From Nitrosomonadales bacterium (GTDB lineage Bacteria > Pseudomonadota > Gammaproteobacteria > Burkholderiales > SG8-39), in the NCBI GenBank assembly GCA_005240145.1, contig SBAS01000065.1:1-34294 (forward strand): a stretch of 34,294 bases of DNA. The letters run 5' to 3'. The translations under genes were made by a program, and so were the position numbers. The notes beneath the pieces were generated by a model. That model was not told where the DNA came from. It saw nothing but the letters and a program-made list of their open reading frames with translations, and ran no database searches. Below are positions 8,368-16,463 of this stretch, one piece after another. How positions within the stretch are numbered: the first letter of the stretch is position 1; each line of letters begins with the position of its first letter.

Positions 8368-10275
8368 ATGGCGCCGGAAAAGGTCGGCAGGTACGAGATT
8401 TCGGGCGAACTCGGCCGCGGCGGGATGGCTATCGTCTACCGCGGCCTCGATCCGGTGATAAGGCGCGCCTCGGCGCTCAAGGTCATCTGCAAGGCGGAGC
8501 TGGATGCGCACGAAGCGGCGCGGATCCTCGAGCGCTTCAAGCGCGAGGCGCAGGCCGCCGGCAGCCTGCAGCACCAGAACGTGGTCGCGATCTACGAATA
8601 CGGCGAAGACGACGCCTACGCCTGGATCGCGATGGAGCTCATCGAAGGGCGTTCGCTGCGCGACCACATGCTGGGCGGCTGGCGGCCCGACCTGTCCCAA
8701 CTGCCCACGGTCCTCGAGCAGCTGCTCGAGGCGCTCGACTACTCGCACGGCCGCGGCATCGTGCATCGCGACATCAAGCCCGGCAACATCCTCATCAGCG
8801 CCATGGGCGAGGCGAAGATCAGCGATTTGGGCATCGCACGCATCGAGCGCTCGCACCTGACACAGCAGGGCGAAGTGCTGGGCACCCCCTACTACATGGC
8901 GCCGGAGCAGTACGAAGGCCAGGAGATCGACGAGCGCACCGACATCTACTCCGCGGGCGTGATCGTCTACGAGGTACTGTGCGGGCGGCGGCCCTTCGAT
9001 GGCCAGGGCGGCAACCTGATGCGCCAGATCCTGCAGGAGCCGCCGCCGCCCGCCTCCACCCACGAGCCGCGCCTGCCGGTCACCATCGACATGGTGCTGG
9101 CGAAGGCGATGGCGAAGAAACCGCAGAACCGTTACCGCGGCGCGCGCGAGTTTCTCGACGCCCTGCGCCACGCGTTTCCCGGCGGCGCCGCAGGGACGAA
9201 AACCACGATGCTGCCGCCGCTCGCCGGTAACGTGGGCGCGCTGCGCCGCGCGCTCGGCACGCCGGCAGCGCCGCCAGCGCCGCCAGCGCCGCCAGCGCTA
9301 CCAGCGGACAAAGCCGTTGATAAAACACAACCCATCATCGCGCCGGTGGCCGCGCCGGCGAAGTCCAAAGTACGCAAGCCGGCAATTCTTTTCGTCGACG
9401 ATGAAGAACGCGTACTGAATGCCCTGAGCTACCTGTTCCGCGACACCTATGAAGTCGAGGTCGCGAACGGCGGCGCGCCGGCGCTCGAGCGGCTGCAGGC
9501 GCGGCGCTTCCACGTCCTCGTCAGCGACCAGCGCATGCCGGAAATGCCGGGTGTGGAGCTGTTGCGCCAGGCCAAGGGCATCGCGCCGGGCACGGTGCGG
9601 CTGCTGCTCACGGGCTACTCGGACCTCGCCGCGATCGTGGGCTCGGTAAACGAGAGCGAGGTGTTCCGCTTCGTCTCCAAGCCCTGGCAGGAGGAAGACC
9701 TGCGCGCCACCGTCGCGGAAGCGGTGGACGTGGCGATCGCGCTTGAAGCTGCGGCGGCCGGCCCCGCTCCGACGCTGCCGCCCGACGCCGCGGTGCTGGT
9801 GCTGGGCGAGGCGGCGCTCGCTCGCGCAGCACGCGAACTGGCAAAGGACAAATACCGCGTGCTCGAGGCGGCCAGCGTGGACGCGGCGCTGGAGATCCTC
9901 GCCGCCGAGGAAATCGCGACGCTGATATGCGACCTGGACCTCGGCGCCAACGACCCGGCGGCGTTGCTGCGCATCCTGAAGAAAGGCTCGCCGCAGACGC
10001 AACTCATCAGCATCTCGGCGGCCTCCGACTCGGAGTTGATCATCCGCCTCATCAATGAAGCACGCATCTACCGCTTCCTGAAGAAACCGGTGAACTTTTC
10101 TCTGCTGCAAGCCGCGCTGGGTGCGGCGCTGCAGCGCTACGCGCGGCTCGCCAAATCCCCCGCGTTGCTGCGCGCCGAATCCGCCAATAAGGCCAAGCAG
10201 GATGCGGCCGAGGATTCGATCCTGGGACGCCTGAAGTCGCTCGGCGGGCGCTTCGCCGCCGCCTTCAAGAACTGA
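8368..10275 (+). CDS. Hybrid Ser/Thr protein kinase with two C-terminal receiver domains
   Basis: A 635-residue soluble protein. Residues 8-270 form a Hanks-type kinase: glycine loop GELGRGGMAIVY (13-24), Lys38 in ALKVI, HRDIKPGN (133-140, catalytic Asp135), DLG in place of DFG (153-155) and APE (178-180). A Pro/Ala linker (about 295-335) carries a tandem APP repeat. REC1 (about 338-455) has the acidic pair Asp344/Asp345, phospho-acceptor Asp387 in SDQRMPEMPG, Thr415 and Lys438 (SKPW), so it looks functional. REC2 (about 475-590) keeps Asp522/Asp524 and KKP but has lost the N-terminal acidic pair (VLVLGEA), so it is probably not phosphorylated. It follows the histidine kinase by 6 nt, and phosphotransfer from that kinase to REC1 is inferred. 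Confidence 0.92.
   Translation: MAPEKVGRYEISGELGRGGMAIVYRGLDPVIRRASALKVICKAELDAHEAARILERFKREAQAAGSLQHQNVVAIYEYGEDDAYAWIAMELIEGRSLRDHMLGGWRPDLSQLPTVLEQLLEALDYSHGRGIVHRDIKPGNILISAMGEAKISDLGIARIERSHLTQQGEVLGTPYYMAPEQYEGQEIDERTDIYSAGVIVYEVLCGRRPFDGQGGNLMRQILQEPPPPASTHEPRLPVTIDMVLAKAMAKKPQNRYRGAREFLDALRHAFPGGAAGTKTTMLPPLAGNVGALRRALGTPAAPPAPPAPPALPADKAVDKTQPIIAPVAAPAKSKVRKPAILFVDDEERVLNALSYLFRDTYEVEVANGGAPALERLQARRFHVLVSDQRMPEMPGVELLRQAKGIAPGTVRLLLTGYSDLAAIVGSVNESEVFRFVSKPWQEEDLRATVAEAVDVAIALEAAAAGPAPTLPPDAAVLVLGEAALARAARELAKDKYRVLEAASVDAALEILAAEEIATLICDLDLGANDPAALLRILKKGSPQTQLISISAASDSELIIRLINEARIYRFLKKPVNFSLLQAALGAALQRYARLAKSPALLRAESANKAKQDAAEDSILGRLKSLGGRFAAAFKN
9271..9297 (+). repeat. Three perfect tandem 9-bp copies coding Pro-Pro-Ala
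   Basis: The unit CCGCCAGCG occurs three times in a row inside the linker of the hybrid kinase and codes for the APPAPPAPPA stretch. A partial copy precedes it. Copy number could vary by slippage without breaking the frame, changing linker length. Confidence 0.85.
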
Positions 10276-10279
10276 ACGC

Positions 10280-10465
10280 TCAGATCTCCATCATTTCGAA
10301 GTCGTCCTTGCGCGCGCCGCATTCCGGGCAGGTCCAGTTCATCGGCACGTCCTCCCAGCGCGTGCCCGGCGCGATGCCTTCACCGGGAATTCCCGCCGCT
10401 TCGTCATAAACCCATCCGCAGATGAGGCACATCCAGGTCTTGAATTGAACTTGCTGTTCGGTCAT
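10280..10465 (-). CDS. Rubredoxin
   Basis: A 61-residue iron protein. The two iron-binding knuckles are complete: MCLICGWVYDEAAG and WTCPECGARKDDFE, giving four cysteine ligands, with the conserved PGTRWEDVP loop between. It carries single electrons in the cytoplasm; its partner is not evident from the neighbours. It is convergent with the hybrid kinase (4 nt apart) and divergent from thiD (44 nt), so it is probably transcribed alone. Confidence 0.96.
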   Translation of the reverse strand: MTEQQVQFKTWMCLICGWVYDEAAGIPGEGIAPGTRWEDVPMNWTCPECGARKDDFEMMEI

Positions 10466-10479
10466 GGTTGGCGGGACAG

Positions 10480-10485
10480 TAAAAT
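10480..10485 (+). promoter_or_regulatory. -10 box for the thiD-thiE-hemL operon
   Basis: TAAAAT in a CAGTAAAATTGC context 24 nt before the thiD ATG. The -35 region is weak (TTCGGT at 17 nt spacing). No TPP riboswitch could be placed, because the leader is under 25 nt. Confidence 0.45.
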
Positions 10486-10509
10486 TGCACCGGATATTAA
10501 CGCATACGC

Positions 10510-11301
10510 ATGTCGTCTTCCCCGCCGCTCGTCCTCGCCTTTGCCGCTTCCGATCCGAGCGGCGGCGCCGGTCTGCAGGCGGACCTGCTGACCATCGCGA
10601 GCCTCGGCTGCCATCCGCTGTCCGTGCTAACCGCGGTCACGGCGCAGGACACGCGCGGCGTCAACGGGCTGCTCGCACTCGAGCCGGACTGGATCACGCG
10701 CCAGGCGCGCGTGGTGCTGGAGGATATGCCGGTGGCCGCGTTCAAGCTGGGCGTGCTCGGCTCGGCGCGCAACGCCGCAGCGGTGGCGGCGATTCTCGAG
10801 CAGCATCCGCGCGTCCCGGTCGTACTCGACCCGGTGCTCGCTTCCGGCCGCGGCGACCCGCTCGCCGATCGCGAAACCGTCCAGGTGATGCGCTCGGCGC
10901 TCCTGCCGCGCACGACCGTGCTCACGCCCAATAGCCTTGAAGCACGCCAGCTCGCGCTCGCCGCGCCGGACGCCGGGCTGCCCGGTTGCGCGCGCTCGCT
11001 TGCGGCACTCGGCTGCAAATACGTCCTCGTCACCGGGACGCACGAATCCGGCGCGCAAGTCACCAATACGCTTTACGACAAGGACTCAAGGCTGCGCGAA
11101 GACGCCTGGCCGCGCCTGGCGGGCGAATACCACGGCTCGGGTTGCACGCTGGCCTCCGCCCTCGCCGCGTTGCTTGCCAGGGGACTGGTGGTGGAGCAGG
11201 CAGTCCGCGAGGCGCAGGAATACACCTGGCAAACGCTATCCGCCGGGTTCTCGCCGGGTCACGGCCAGTCGATTCCCGATCGCTTTTTCGCCTCCCGATG
11301 A
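10510..11301 (+). CDS. thiD: Hydroxymethylpyrimidine/phosphomethylpyrimidine kinase
   Basis: A 263-residue ribokinase-fold enzyme that phosphorylates HMP and then HMP-P to HMP-PP for thiamine synthesis. The sequence shows FAASDPSGGAGLQADL at residues 10-25, a VLDPVLASGRGDPL segment, an LTPNSLEA motif and the anion-hole motif GSGCTLASALAALLA near the C-terminus. Its stop overlaps the thiE start in an ATGA. The promoter sits less than 30 nt upstream. The length matches the single-function enzyme, so it is not a ThiDE fusion. Confidence 0.95.
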   Translation: MSSSPPLVLAFAASDPSGGAGLQADLLTIASLGCHPLSVLTAVTAQDTRGVNGLLALEPDWITRQARVVLEDMPVAAFKLGVLGSARNAAAVAAILEQHPRVPVVLDPVLASGRGDPLADRETVQVMRSALLPRTTVLTPNSLEARQLALAAPDAGLPGCARSLAALGCKYVLVTGTHESGAQVTNTLYDKDSRLREDAWPRLAGEYHGSGCTLASALAALLARGLVVEQAVREAQEYTWQTLSAGFSPGHGQSIPDRFFASR

Positions 11302-11912
11302 TGCTGCGCGGTCTCTATGCCCTGACACCGGAGCTCGCGGACAGCGAAGCGCTGTTGCGCCAGGTCGCGCAGGCGCTCGAAGGCGGGATCGCGATGCTGC
11401 AGTATCGGCGCAAGGGGAGGCAGAGCATTGAAGAAGCGAAAATCCTTGCGCGCATGTGTCGCGATCGCGCCGTGCCCTTCATCGTCAACGACAACATCGA
11501 ACTCGCGCTCGCCTGCGGGGCCGAGGGCGTGCACCTTGGCCGCGACGACGGCGATCCGGCAGCCGCTCGCGCCAGACTGAAAGGCAGGATCCTCGGCGTG
11601 TCCTGCTACGACTCCCTGCCGGCCGCGCGCACCGCGGCCGCCGCGGGCGCGGACTATGTCGCCTTCGGCAGCGTGTTCCCCTCCCCCACCAAACCCGGCG
11701 CGGTGCGCGCGCCGCTTTCGCTGTTCGGCGCCGCGCGCGTCCTCGGCGTGCCGCTGGTCGCGATCGGCGGCATCACGCTGCAGCTCGCGCCGCAGCTGCT
11801 CGCAGCGGGCGCCGACGGCCTGGCGGTGATCTCGGATCTTTTCGAGGCGCCGGATATCGCCGGGCAGGCGCGCGCCTACGGTAAGCTGTTCCATCATGAC
11901 CACGCGCAATGA
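11298..11912 (+). CDS. thiE: Thiamine-phosphate synthase
   Basis: A 204-residue TIM-barrel enzyme that couples HMP-PP with the thiazole phosphate to make thiamine phosphate. Visible are MLQYRRKG (diphosphate contact), [36 protein letters not shown] and VAIGGI. The usual GVSTH-like motif reads GVSCYDS. There are two adjacent ATG codons; the first (11298) overlaps the thiD stop and is chosen. The 3' end overlaps hemL by 17 nt. The barrel is complete. Confidence 0.94.
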   Translation: MMLRGLYALTPELADSEALLRQVAQALEGGIAMLQYRRKGRQSIEEAKILARMCRDRAVPFIVNDNIELALACGAEGVHLGRDDGDPAAARARLKGRILGVSCYDSLPAARTAAAAGADYVAFGSVFPSPTKPGAVRAPLSLFGAARVLGVPLVAIGGITLQLAPQLLAAGADGLAVISDLFEAPDIAGQARAYGKLFHHDHAQ

Positions 11913-13173
11913 ATCCCTGTTCGAGCGTGCGCGGGAGCGTATCCCCGCGGGCGTGAATTCGCCGGTGCGCGCGTTTCGCGCCGTCGGCGGCACACCACCG
12001 TTTTTCGAGCGCGCCTCCGGCGCCTGGCTCTTGGACGCGGACGGCAAACGCTATGTCGACTACGTCGGTTCCTGGGGACCGATGGTGCTCGGCCACACCC
12101 ATCCGCAAGTCGTCGAGGCCGTGCAGGCCGCGGCGGCGATGGCCCTGTCCTTCGGCGCGCCGACCGAAAGCGAAATCGAACTGGCCGAAGCCATTTGCCG
12201 CCTGGTGCCTTCGGTGGAAATGGTGCGCCTCGTCTCCTCGGGAACCGAGGCGACCATGTCCGCAATTCGCCTTGCACGCGGGCACACCGGGCGCAGCCTC
12301 ATCGTCAAATTCGAGGGCTGTTACCACGGTCACGCCGACAGCCTGCTCGTAAAGGCCGGCTCGGGCGCGCTCACCTTCGGCCATCCGAGTTCCGCCGGCG
12401 TGCCGCCGGAAACTGCAGCGCATACGCTGGTACTGGATTTCAACGATATCGCCCAGGTGGAAACCCTGTTCAAGGAGAAAGGCCATCAAATCGCCTGCGT
12501 GATCGTAGAACCCGTCGCCGGCAACATGAATCTCGTCCTGCCCAAAGCCGGCTTCCTCGAATCGCTGCGCGAAAACTGCAGCCGGCACGGCGCGGTGCTG
12601 ATCTTCGACGAGGTGATGACCGGTTTCCGCGTCGCGCTCGGCGGCGCGCAGGCGCGCTACGGCATAAAACCGGATCTGACAACGCTGGGCAAGGTGATCG
12701 GGGGCGGGCTGCCGGTCGGCGCTTTCGGCGGCAAGCGCGACATCATGGAAAAAATCGCCCCGCTCGGTCCCGTCTACCAGGCCGGTACGCTGTCGGGCAA
12801 CCCCGTCGCCGTCGCTGCAGGTCTGGCGACGTTGAAGCTTGTAGAGGAAAAAGATTTTCAATCGAAAATAGAGAAAACCACACGATCACTGGTCGATGGC
12901 CTGATCGAGGAAGCCCGCAAAGCAAAGACCGTTTTCTGCGCGCAATCGATCGGCAGCATGTTCGGCCTGTACTTCCGCGCCGCGCCGCCCACGAGCTTCG
13001 CCGAGGTCATGCAGTGCGACAAGGATCGCTTCAACCGGTTTTTTCACGCCATGCTGGAGCGCGGCGTGTACCTCGCGCCCTCGGCCTACGAGGCGGGCTT
13101 CGTTTCGGCAGCGCACGGCCCAACGGAAATCGACGCGACGCTTGCCGCCGCGCGGGAGGCCTTCAAGGCTTAA
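11896..13173 (+). CDS. hemL: Glutamate-1-semialdehyde 2,1-aminomutase
   Basis: A 425-residue PLP enzyme that turns glutamate-1-semialdehyde into 5-aminolevulinate, the haem precursor, in the C5 pathway. It opens with a typical [13 protein letters not shown], carries the [16 protein letters not shown] and [14 protein letters not shown] motifs, the [11 protein letters not shown] loop, and the PLP lysine Lys266 in [16 protein letters not shown]. Full length. Codons near positions 12835-12905 are strikingly A/T-rich compared with the rest (the region coding [17 protein letters not shown]). It shares the message with thiD-thiE, an arrangement I recall in betaproteobacteria. It ends 9 nt from the convergent PLP enzyme gene with no clear terminator. 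Confidence 0.96.
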   Translation: MTTRNESLFERARERIPAGVNSPVRAFRAVGGTPPFFERASGAWLLDADGKRYVDYVGSWGPMVLGHTHPQVVEAVQAAAAMALSFGAPTESEIELAEAICRLVPSVEMVRLVSSGTEATMSAIRLARGHTGRSLIVKFEGCYHGHADSLLVKAGSGALTFGHPSSAGVPPETAAHTLVLDFNDIAQVETLFKEKGHQIACVIVEPVAGNMNLVLPKAGFLESLRENCSRHGAVLIFDEVMTGFRVALGGAQARYGIKPDLTTLGKVIGGGLPVGAFGGKRDIMEKIAPLGPVYQAGTLSGNPVAVAAGLATLKLVEEKDFQSKIEKTTRSLVDGLIEEARKAKTVFCAQSIGSMFGLYFRAAPPTSFAEVMQCDKDRFNRFFHAMLERGVYLAPSAYEAGFVSAAHGPTEIDATLAAAREAFKA

Positions 13174-13182
13174 TCGGGGCAG

Positions 13183-14319
13183 CTAGCGCCCGAGCGCCTG
13201 CTCGAGGTCGGCGATCAGGTCGCCGGTGTCTTCGATGCCCGTGGACAGGCGCAACAGGTCGGTGGGCACGGGCGTGCCTGCGCCTTCCACGCTGGCGCGA
13301 TGCTCGACGAGGCTTTCCACGCCGCCAAGAGATGTGGCGCGCTTCCACAATTGCACCTTGGCCGCGGCCGCGATGGCGGCGGCTTCACCGCCGCCTGCAC
13401 CGCGCACGCGGATGGACAACATGCCGCCGAATCCGCCTCGCATCTGTTTCGCGGCGACGGCGTGCCCCTTGAACGACCCCAGGCCCGGATAGAGCACCTC
13501 CTCGACCTGCGGATGCTTGTCGAAATGCTCCGCGATCGCCTGCGCGCTCGCACTCGCTGCGCGCACGCGCGGGAACAGCGTGCGCATGCCGCGCGTGAGC
13601 AGCCAGGCCTCGAAGGTGCCGAGCACGCCGCCGACCTGCGCGCGGATGGCGCGGACGCGCTGCCACAGCGCCGTATCTTCCCGGGTGGTGAGCGTTCCCG
13701 CCATCACGTCCGAGTGGCCGTTCAGGTACTTCGTTCCCGCATGCATCACGATGTCGGCGCCGAACTCGAACGGACGCGTCAGCACCGGGGTCGCGACCGT
13801 CGAATCCACCGCCACGACGGCGCCTGCCGCGTGCGCGATCTCGCAGCTGAGGGCTATATCCGTGATCGACCAGAGCGGATTGGCCGGCGTTTCGATCCAC
13901 ACCAGCTTCGTCTTGCCGGGCTGTATCGAACGCCGCAGCGCATCCGCATCGGTCATGTCGATGAAATCCACGCGCAGGCCCCATCGCGTGGCGAAATTCG
14001 CCAGCCAATTCCGCAGCGACCAGTACATCACCTTCGGCGCCAGCACGTGGTCGCCCGGCGCAAGGGCCTGAAAAACGGCCGTGGCCGCCGCCATGCCGGA
14101 AGCGAAGAGCAGCGAAGCGTGACCGCCTTCAAGGGCGGTCAGCACCGCTTCGGCCTGGTCGAACGTCGGGTTCTGATCGCGCGCGTAGCCCCGGCCGGAG
14201 CGGTACTGGTTGTCCGGGTCGCGTATGAATGTCGTCGAGGGGTGGATCGGCGGCACGATGGCCCGCGTTTTTTCATCCACCCAGCCAAGCGCCTGGGCTG
14301 CAATGCTCGCGGGCTTCAT
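13183..14319 (-). CDS. Transsulfuration-type PLP enzyme (cystathionine gamma-synthase / beta-lyase family)
   Basis: A 378-residue Cys/Met-metabolism PLP enzyme. The PLP lysine is Lys197 in HAGTKYLNGHSDVMAG, with Asp172 (VAVDSTVATP) holding the pyridine ring. YARDQNPT (45-52) matches the family's YSRxxNPT motif and SLGGVESLVEH is present late. The usual YGGT motif is replaced by MYWSLRNWL, so this is a divergent subfamily. I cannot tell gamma-synthase from beta-lyase or gamma-lyase by eye. A strong AGGAG site lies 8 nt before the ATG. It follows mgtE by 31 nt on the same strand. Confidence 0.88.
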   Translation of the reverse strand: MKPASIAAQALGWVDEKTRAIVPPIHPSTTFIRDPDNQYRSGRGYARDQNPTFDQAEAVLTALEGGHASLLFASGMAAATAVFQALAPGDHVLAPKVMYWSLRNWLANFATRWGLRVDFIDMTDADALRRSIQPGKTKLVWIETPANPLWSITDIALSCEIAHAAGAVVAVDSTVATPVLTRPFEFGADIVMHAGTKYLNGHSDVMAGTLTTREDTALWQRVRAIRAQVGGVLGTFEAWLLTRGMRTLFPRVRAASASAQAIAEHFDKHPQVEEVLYPGLGSFKGHAVAAKQMRGGFGGMLSIRVRGAGGGEAAAIAAAAKVQLWKRATSLGGVESLVEHRASVEGAGTPVPTDLLRLSTGIEDTGDLIADLEQALGR

Positions 14320-14350
14320 CGGTCTATCTCCTGAGTGCCGGACGCATCCC

Positions 14351-15724
14351 TTATAGCAAGAACAGCGTGGCCAGGCCGAGAAAGATGAAAAACCCGCCCG
14401 AATCGGTGCAGGCGGTGATCAGCACCGAGGAGCCGACCGCGGGATCGCGCCCGAAGCGGGCGCGCAGGTAGGGAATCGCCACGCCCATGCCCGCGGCGAG
14501 CAGCAGGTTGAGCAGCATCGCGAGCGCCATCACGCCGCCCAGCGCGACATTGCCGTAGAGCAGATAGGTCGCGAAACCGAGCAGTCCGCCCCAGACCACG
14601 CCGTTCAGGGTCGCCACGCCGAGTTCCTTGCTGATCAGCTTGGCCCAGTACGACGCCTGGATCTGGCCCAGGGCCAGCGCGCGCACGATCATGGTGATGG
14701 TCTGGTTGCCCGAATTGCCGCCGATGCCGGCGACGATCGGCATCAGCGCGGCAAGCGCCACCAGCTTGCCGATCGAGCCTTCGAAAGCGCCGATGACGCG
14801 CGAGGCGATGAAGGCGGTCACCAAGTTCGCCGCGAGCCAGGCCCAGCGGTTCTTGAAACTGTTCCAGACCGGGGCGAAGACGTCTTCCCCCTTCGACAGG
14901 CCGGCTTCGGCGAGCTGCGTTTCCGCGCTCTTCTCGCGGATGTGGTCCATGACCGCGTTTACCGTCACGCGACCCACCAGGCGCCCGGTGATCAGGTCGA
15001 CCACCGGCGCCGAGGCGAGGTCGTAGCGCTCGAAAGCCTGCGCCGCGTCCTCGGCACGGTCTTCCGGGCGCAGCTTCACGCTCTCGGGCACCATGACTTC
15101 GGCGACCAGCCGGGTCAGGTCGGACACGATCAGGCGCGCGAGCGGCAGCGTTCCGGCCAGGCGCTCGACGCGATCCACGACGAACAGCTGGTCGGTATGC
15201 GCCGGAAGTTCGTCCAGGCTGCGCAGGGTGCGCGTCGCCGCCTCCAGCGTTGCGTCCTCGCGCACGGTGATCTGGTCGAAATCCATCAGCGCGCCGACGG
15301 TGCCCTCGTCGTAGGAGAGCGCGGCGCGCAGCAACACCCGTTCCTCCTGCGGCAGCGCGCGGATGACGTCCTGCACCACCTGTTCGGGCAGATCCGGCGC
15401 GAGGTCGGCGATTTCGTCCGCTTCGAGCGTTTCGGCCGCCGCGACCAGTTCCTTCGTATCCATGGTCGCGATGAGCGACTCGCGCACCGCATCCGCGAGC
15501 TCGAGCAGGATTTCGCCCTCGCGTTCGGCCTTGACCAGGTTCCAGATCAGTTGCCGCTCCTCGAGCGGCAAGGCTTCGAGAACGTAGGCGACATCGGCCG
15601 GGTGCAGCTTGTCCAGCGTCGCGCGCAGTTCGGCCGACTCGCTCTTGCGCGCAAGCTTCCCCTGCACCTCGAGCAGATTCTGGTGCAGGTCTTCGACTTC
15701 GAGGCGCGTCGGGAATTCGCTCAT
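14351..15724 (-). CDS. mgtE: Magnesium transporter MgtE
   Basis: A 457-residue Mg2+ channel. It has the N-terminal superhelical domain (about residues 20-130; LHPADVAYVLEALP), two CBS domains (about 135-255; VAEVMVPESVKL and PVVDLITGRLVGRVTV) and a C-terminal membrane domain with about five helices holding PIVAGIGGNSGNQT. The ending reads SVLITACTDSGGFFIFLGLAT, which carries the pore-lining acidic residue. The N-terminal and CBS domains act as Mg2+ sensors that close the pore. The ATG at 15724 (MSEFPTRLEVED) is chosen; an upstream extension would overlap mtgA. It starts 10 nt after mtgA ends. Confidence 0.95.
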   Translation of the reverse strand: MSEFPTRLEVEDLHQNLLEVQGKLARKSESAELRATLDKLHPADVAYVLEALPLEERQLIWNLVKAEREGEILLELADAVRESLIATMDTKELVAAAETLEADEIADLAPDLPEQVVQDVIRALPQEERVLLRAALSYDEGTVGALMDFDQITVREDATLEAATRTLRSLDELPAHTDQLFVVDRVERLAGTLPLARLIVSDLTRLVAEVMVPESVKLRPEDRAEDAAQAFERYDLASAPVVDLITGRLVGRVTVNAVMDHIREKSAETQLAEAGLSKGEDVFAPVWNSFKNRWAWLAANLVTAFIASRVIGAFEGSIGKLVALAALMPIVAGIGGNSGNQTITMIVRALALGQIQASYWAKLISKELGVATLNGVVWGGLLGFATYLLYGNVALGGVMALAMLLNLLLAAGMGVAIPYLRARFGRDPAVGSSVLITACTDSGGFFIFLGLATLFLL

Positions 15725-15734
15725 GCGGGTCGGG

Positions 15735-16463
15735 CTAGGGTAGCTGCGCCGCCGGCATGCGCGCGAGGATGGTTTCGATGCGGCCGGCGACGTAGGGCGT
15801 GGTGCGCCCCTGCGCGTAGCGCCGCGGGCTGGGCAGAATCGCCGCGAGGAACGCCGCCTGCGAGGCGTTGAGGGAGGCCGCATCGATGCCGAAGTGGTGG
15901 CGCGCGGCAGCTTGCGCGCCGAACACCCCGTCGCCCCACTCCGCGAAATTGAGATAGAGCTCGAGGATGCGGCGCTTGCTCAGGGTGGCTTCCAGCATCC
16001 AGGTGATTGCCGCCTCCTGGCCTTTGCGCAACCACGAGCGCTCGCCCCAGAGAAACAGGTTCTTCGCCAGCTGCTGGCTGATGGTCGAAGCGCCCGAGAC
16101 GACCTTGCCGCGCTTCTGGTTCTTTTCCATCGCCTTGGAGATCGCTTCCCAGTCGAAGCCCTCGTGGCCGACGAATTTCGCATCCTCTGCGGCAACCACG
16201 GCGCGCTTGAGCTGCGTCGAGATGCGCTCGTAGTCGGCCCAGTGGTGCGCCAGCTTCGCCTTGGGATCCCTCTCGCGCAAGCGTTCCAGGCGCGCTTCCA
16301 TGAACGCGCTGGTGGAAGGCTCGTACGCGCGCCACCACAGCACGTGCGCGAAGAACCAGCATTGCACCATGGCCACCACCACCACCAGAGCGCCCAGCGC
16401 GTAGCAGAAGACCTTCCAGGAAAGGAACGCCCAGCGCAGCGGGCCAACGCGACTAGTTTTCAC
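15735..16463 (-). CDS. mtgA: Monofunctional biosynthetic peptidoglycan transglycosylase
   Basis: A 242-residue glycosyltransferase family 51 enzyme that polymerises lipid II into glycan strands at the periplasmic face of the inner membrane. A single N-terminal membrane anchor spans about residues 17-42. Motifs are AVVAAEDAKFVGHEGFDW (catalytic Glu93), GASTISQQLAKNLFLW, RKGQEAAITWMLE and KRRILELYLNFAEWG. There is no transpeptidase domain. The GTG at 16463 is used because it gives the usual length of the family; it overlaps the aroE stop by 11 nt. The ribosome site is weak, so translational coupling to aroE is likely. Confidence 0.94.
   Translation of the reverse strand: MKTSRVGPLRWAFLSWKVFCYALGALVVVVAMVQCWFFAHVLWWRAYEPSTSAFMEARLERLRERDPKAKLAHHWADYERISTQLKRAVVAAEDAKFVGHEGFDWEAISKAMEKNQKRGKVVSGASTISQQLAKNLFLWGERSWLRKGQEAAITWMLEATLSKRRILELYLNFAEWGDGVFGAQAAARHHFGIDAASLNASQAAFLAAILPSPRRYAQGRTTPYVAGRIETILARMPAAQLP

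Noticed and set aside
6718-9171. An 817-codon open frame on the minus strand across the two kinase genes
   Set aside because: It is antisense to two genes with complete catalytic motifs; long open antisense frames are expected at this GC content, and its protein is low-complexity without recognisable motifs.
10486-10509. TPP riboswitch before thiD
   Set aside because: The predicted leader is under 25 nt, too short for the element.
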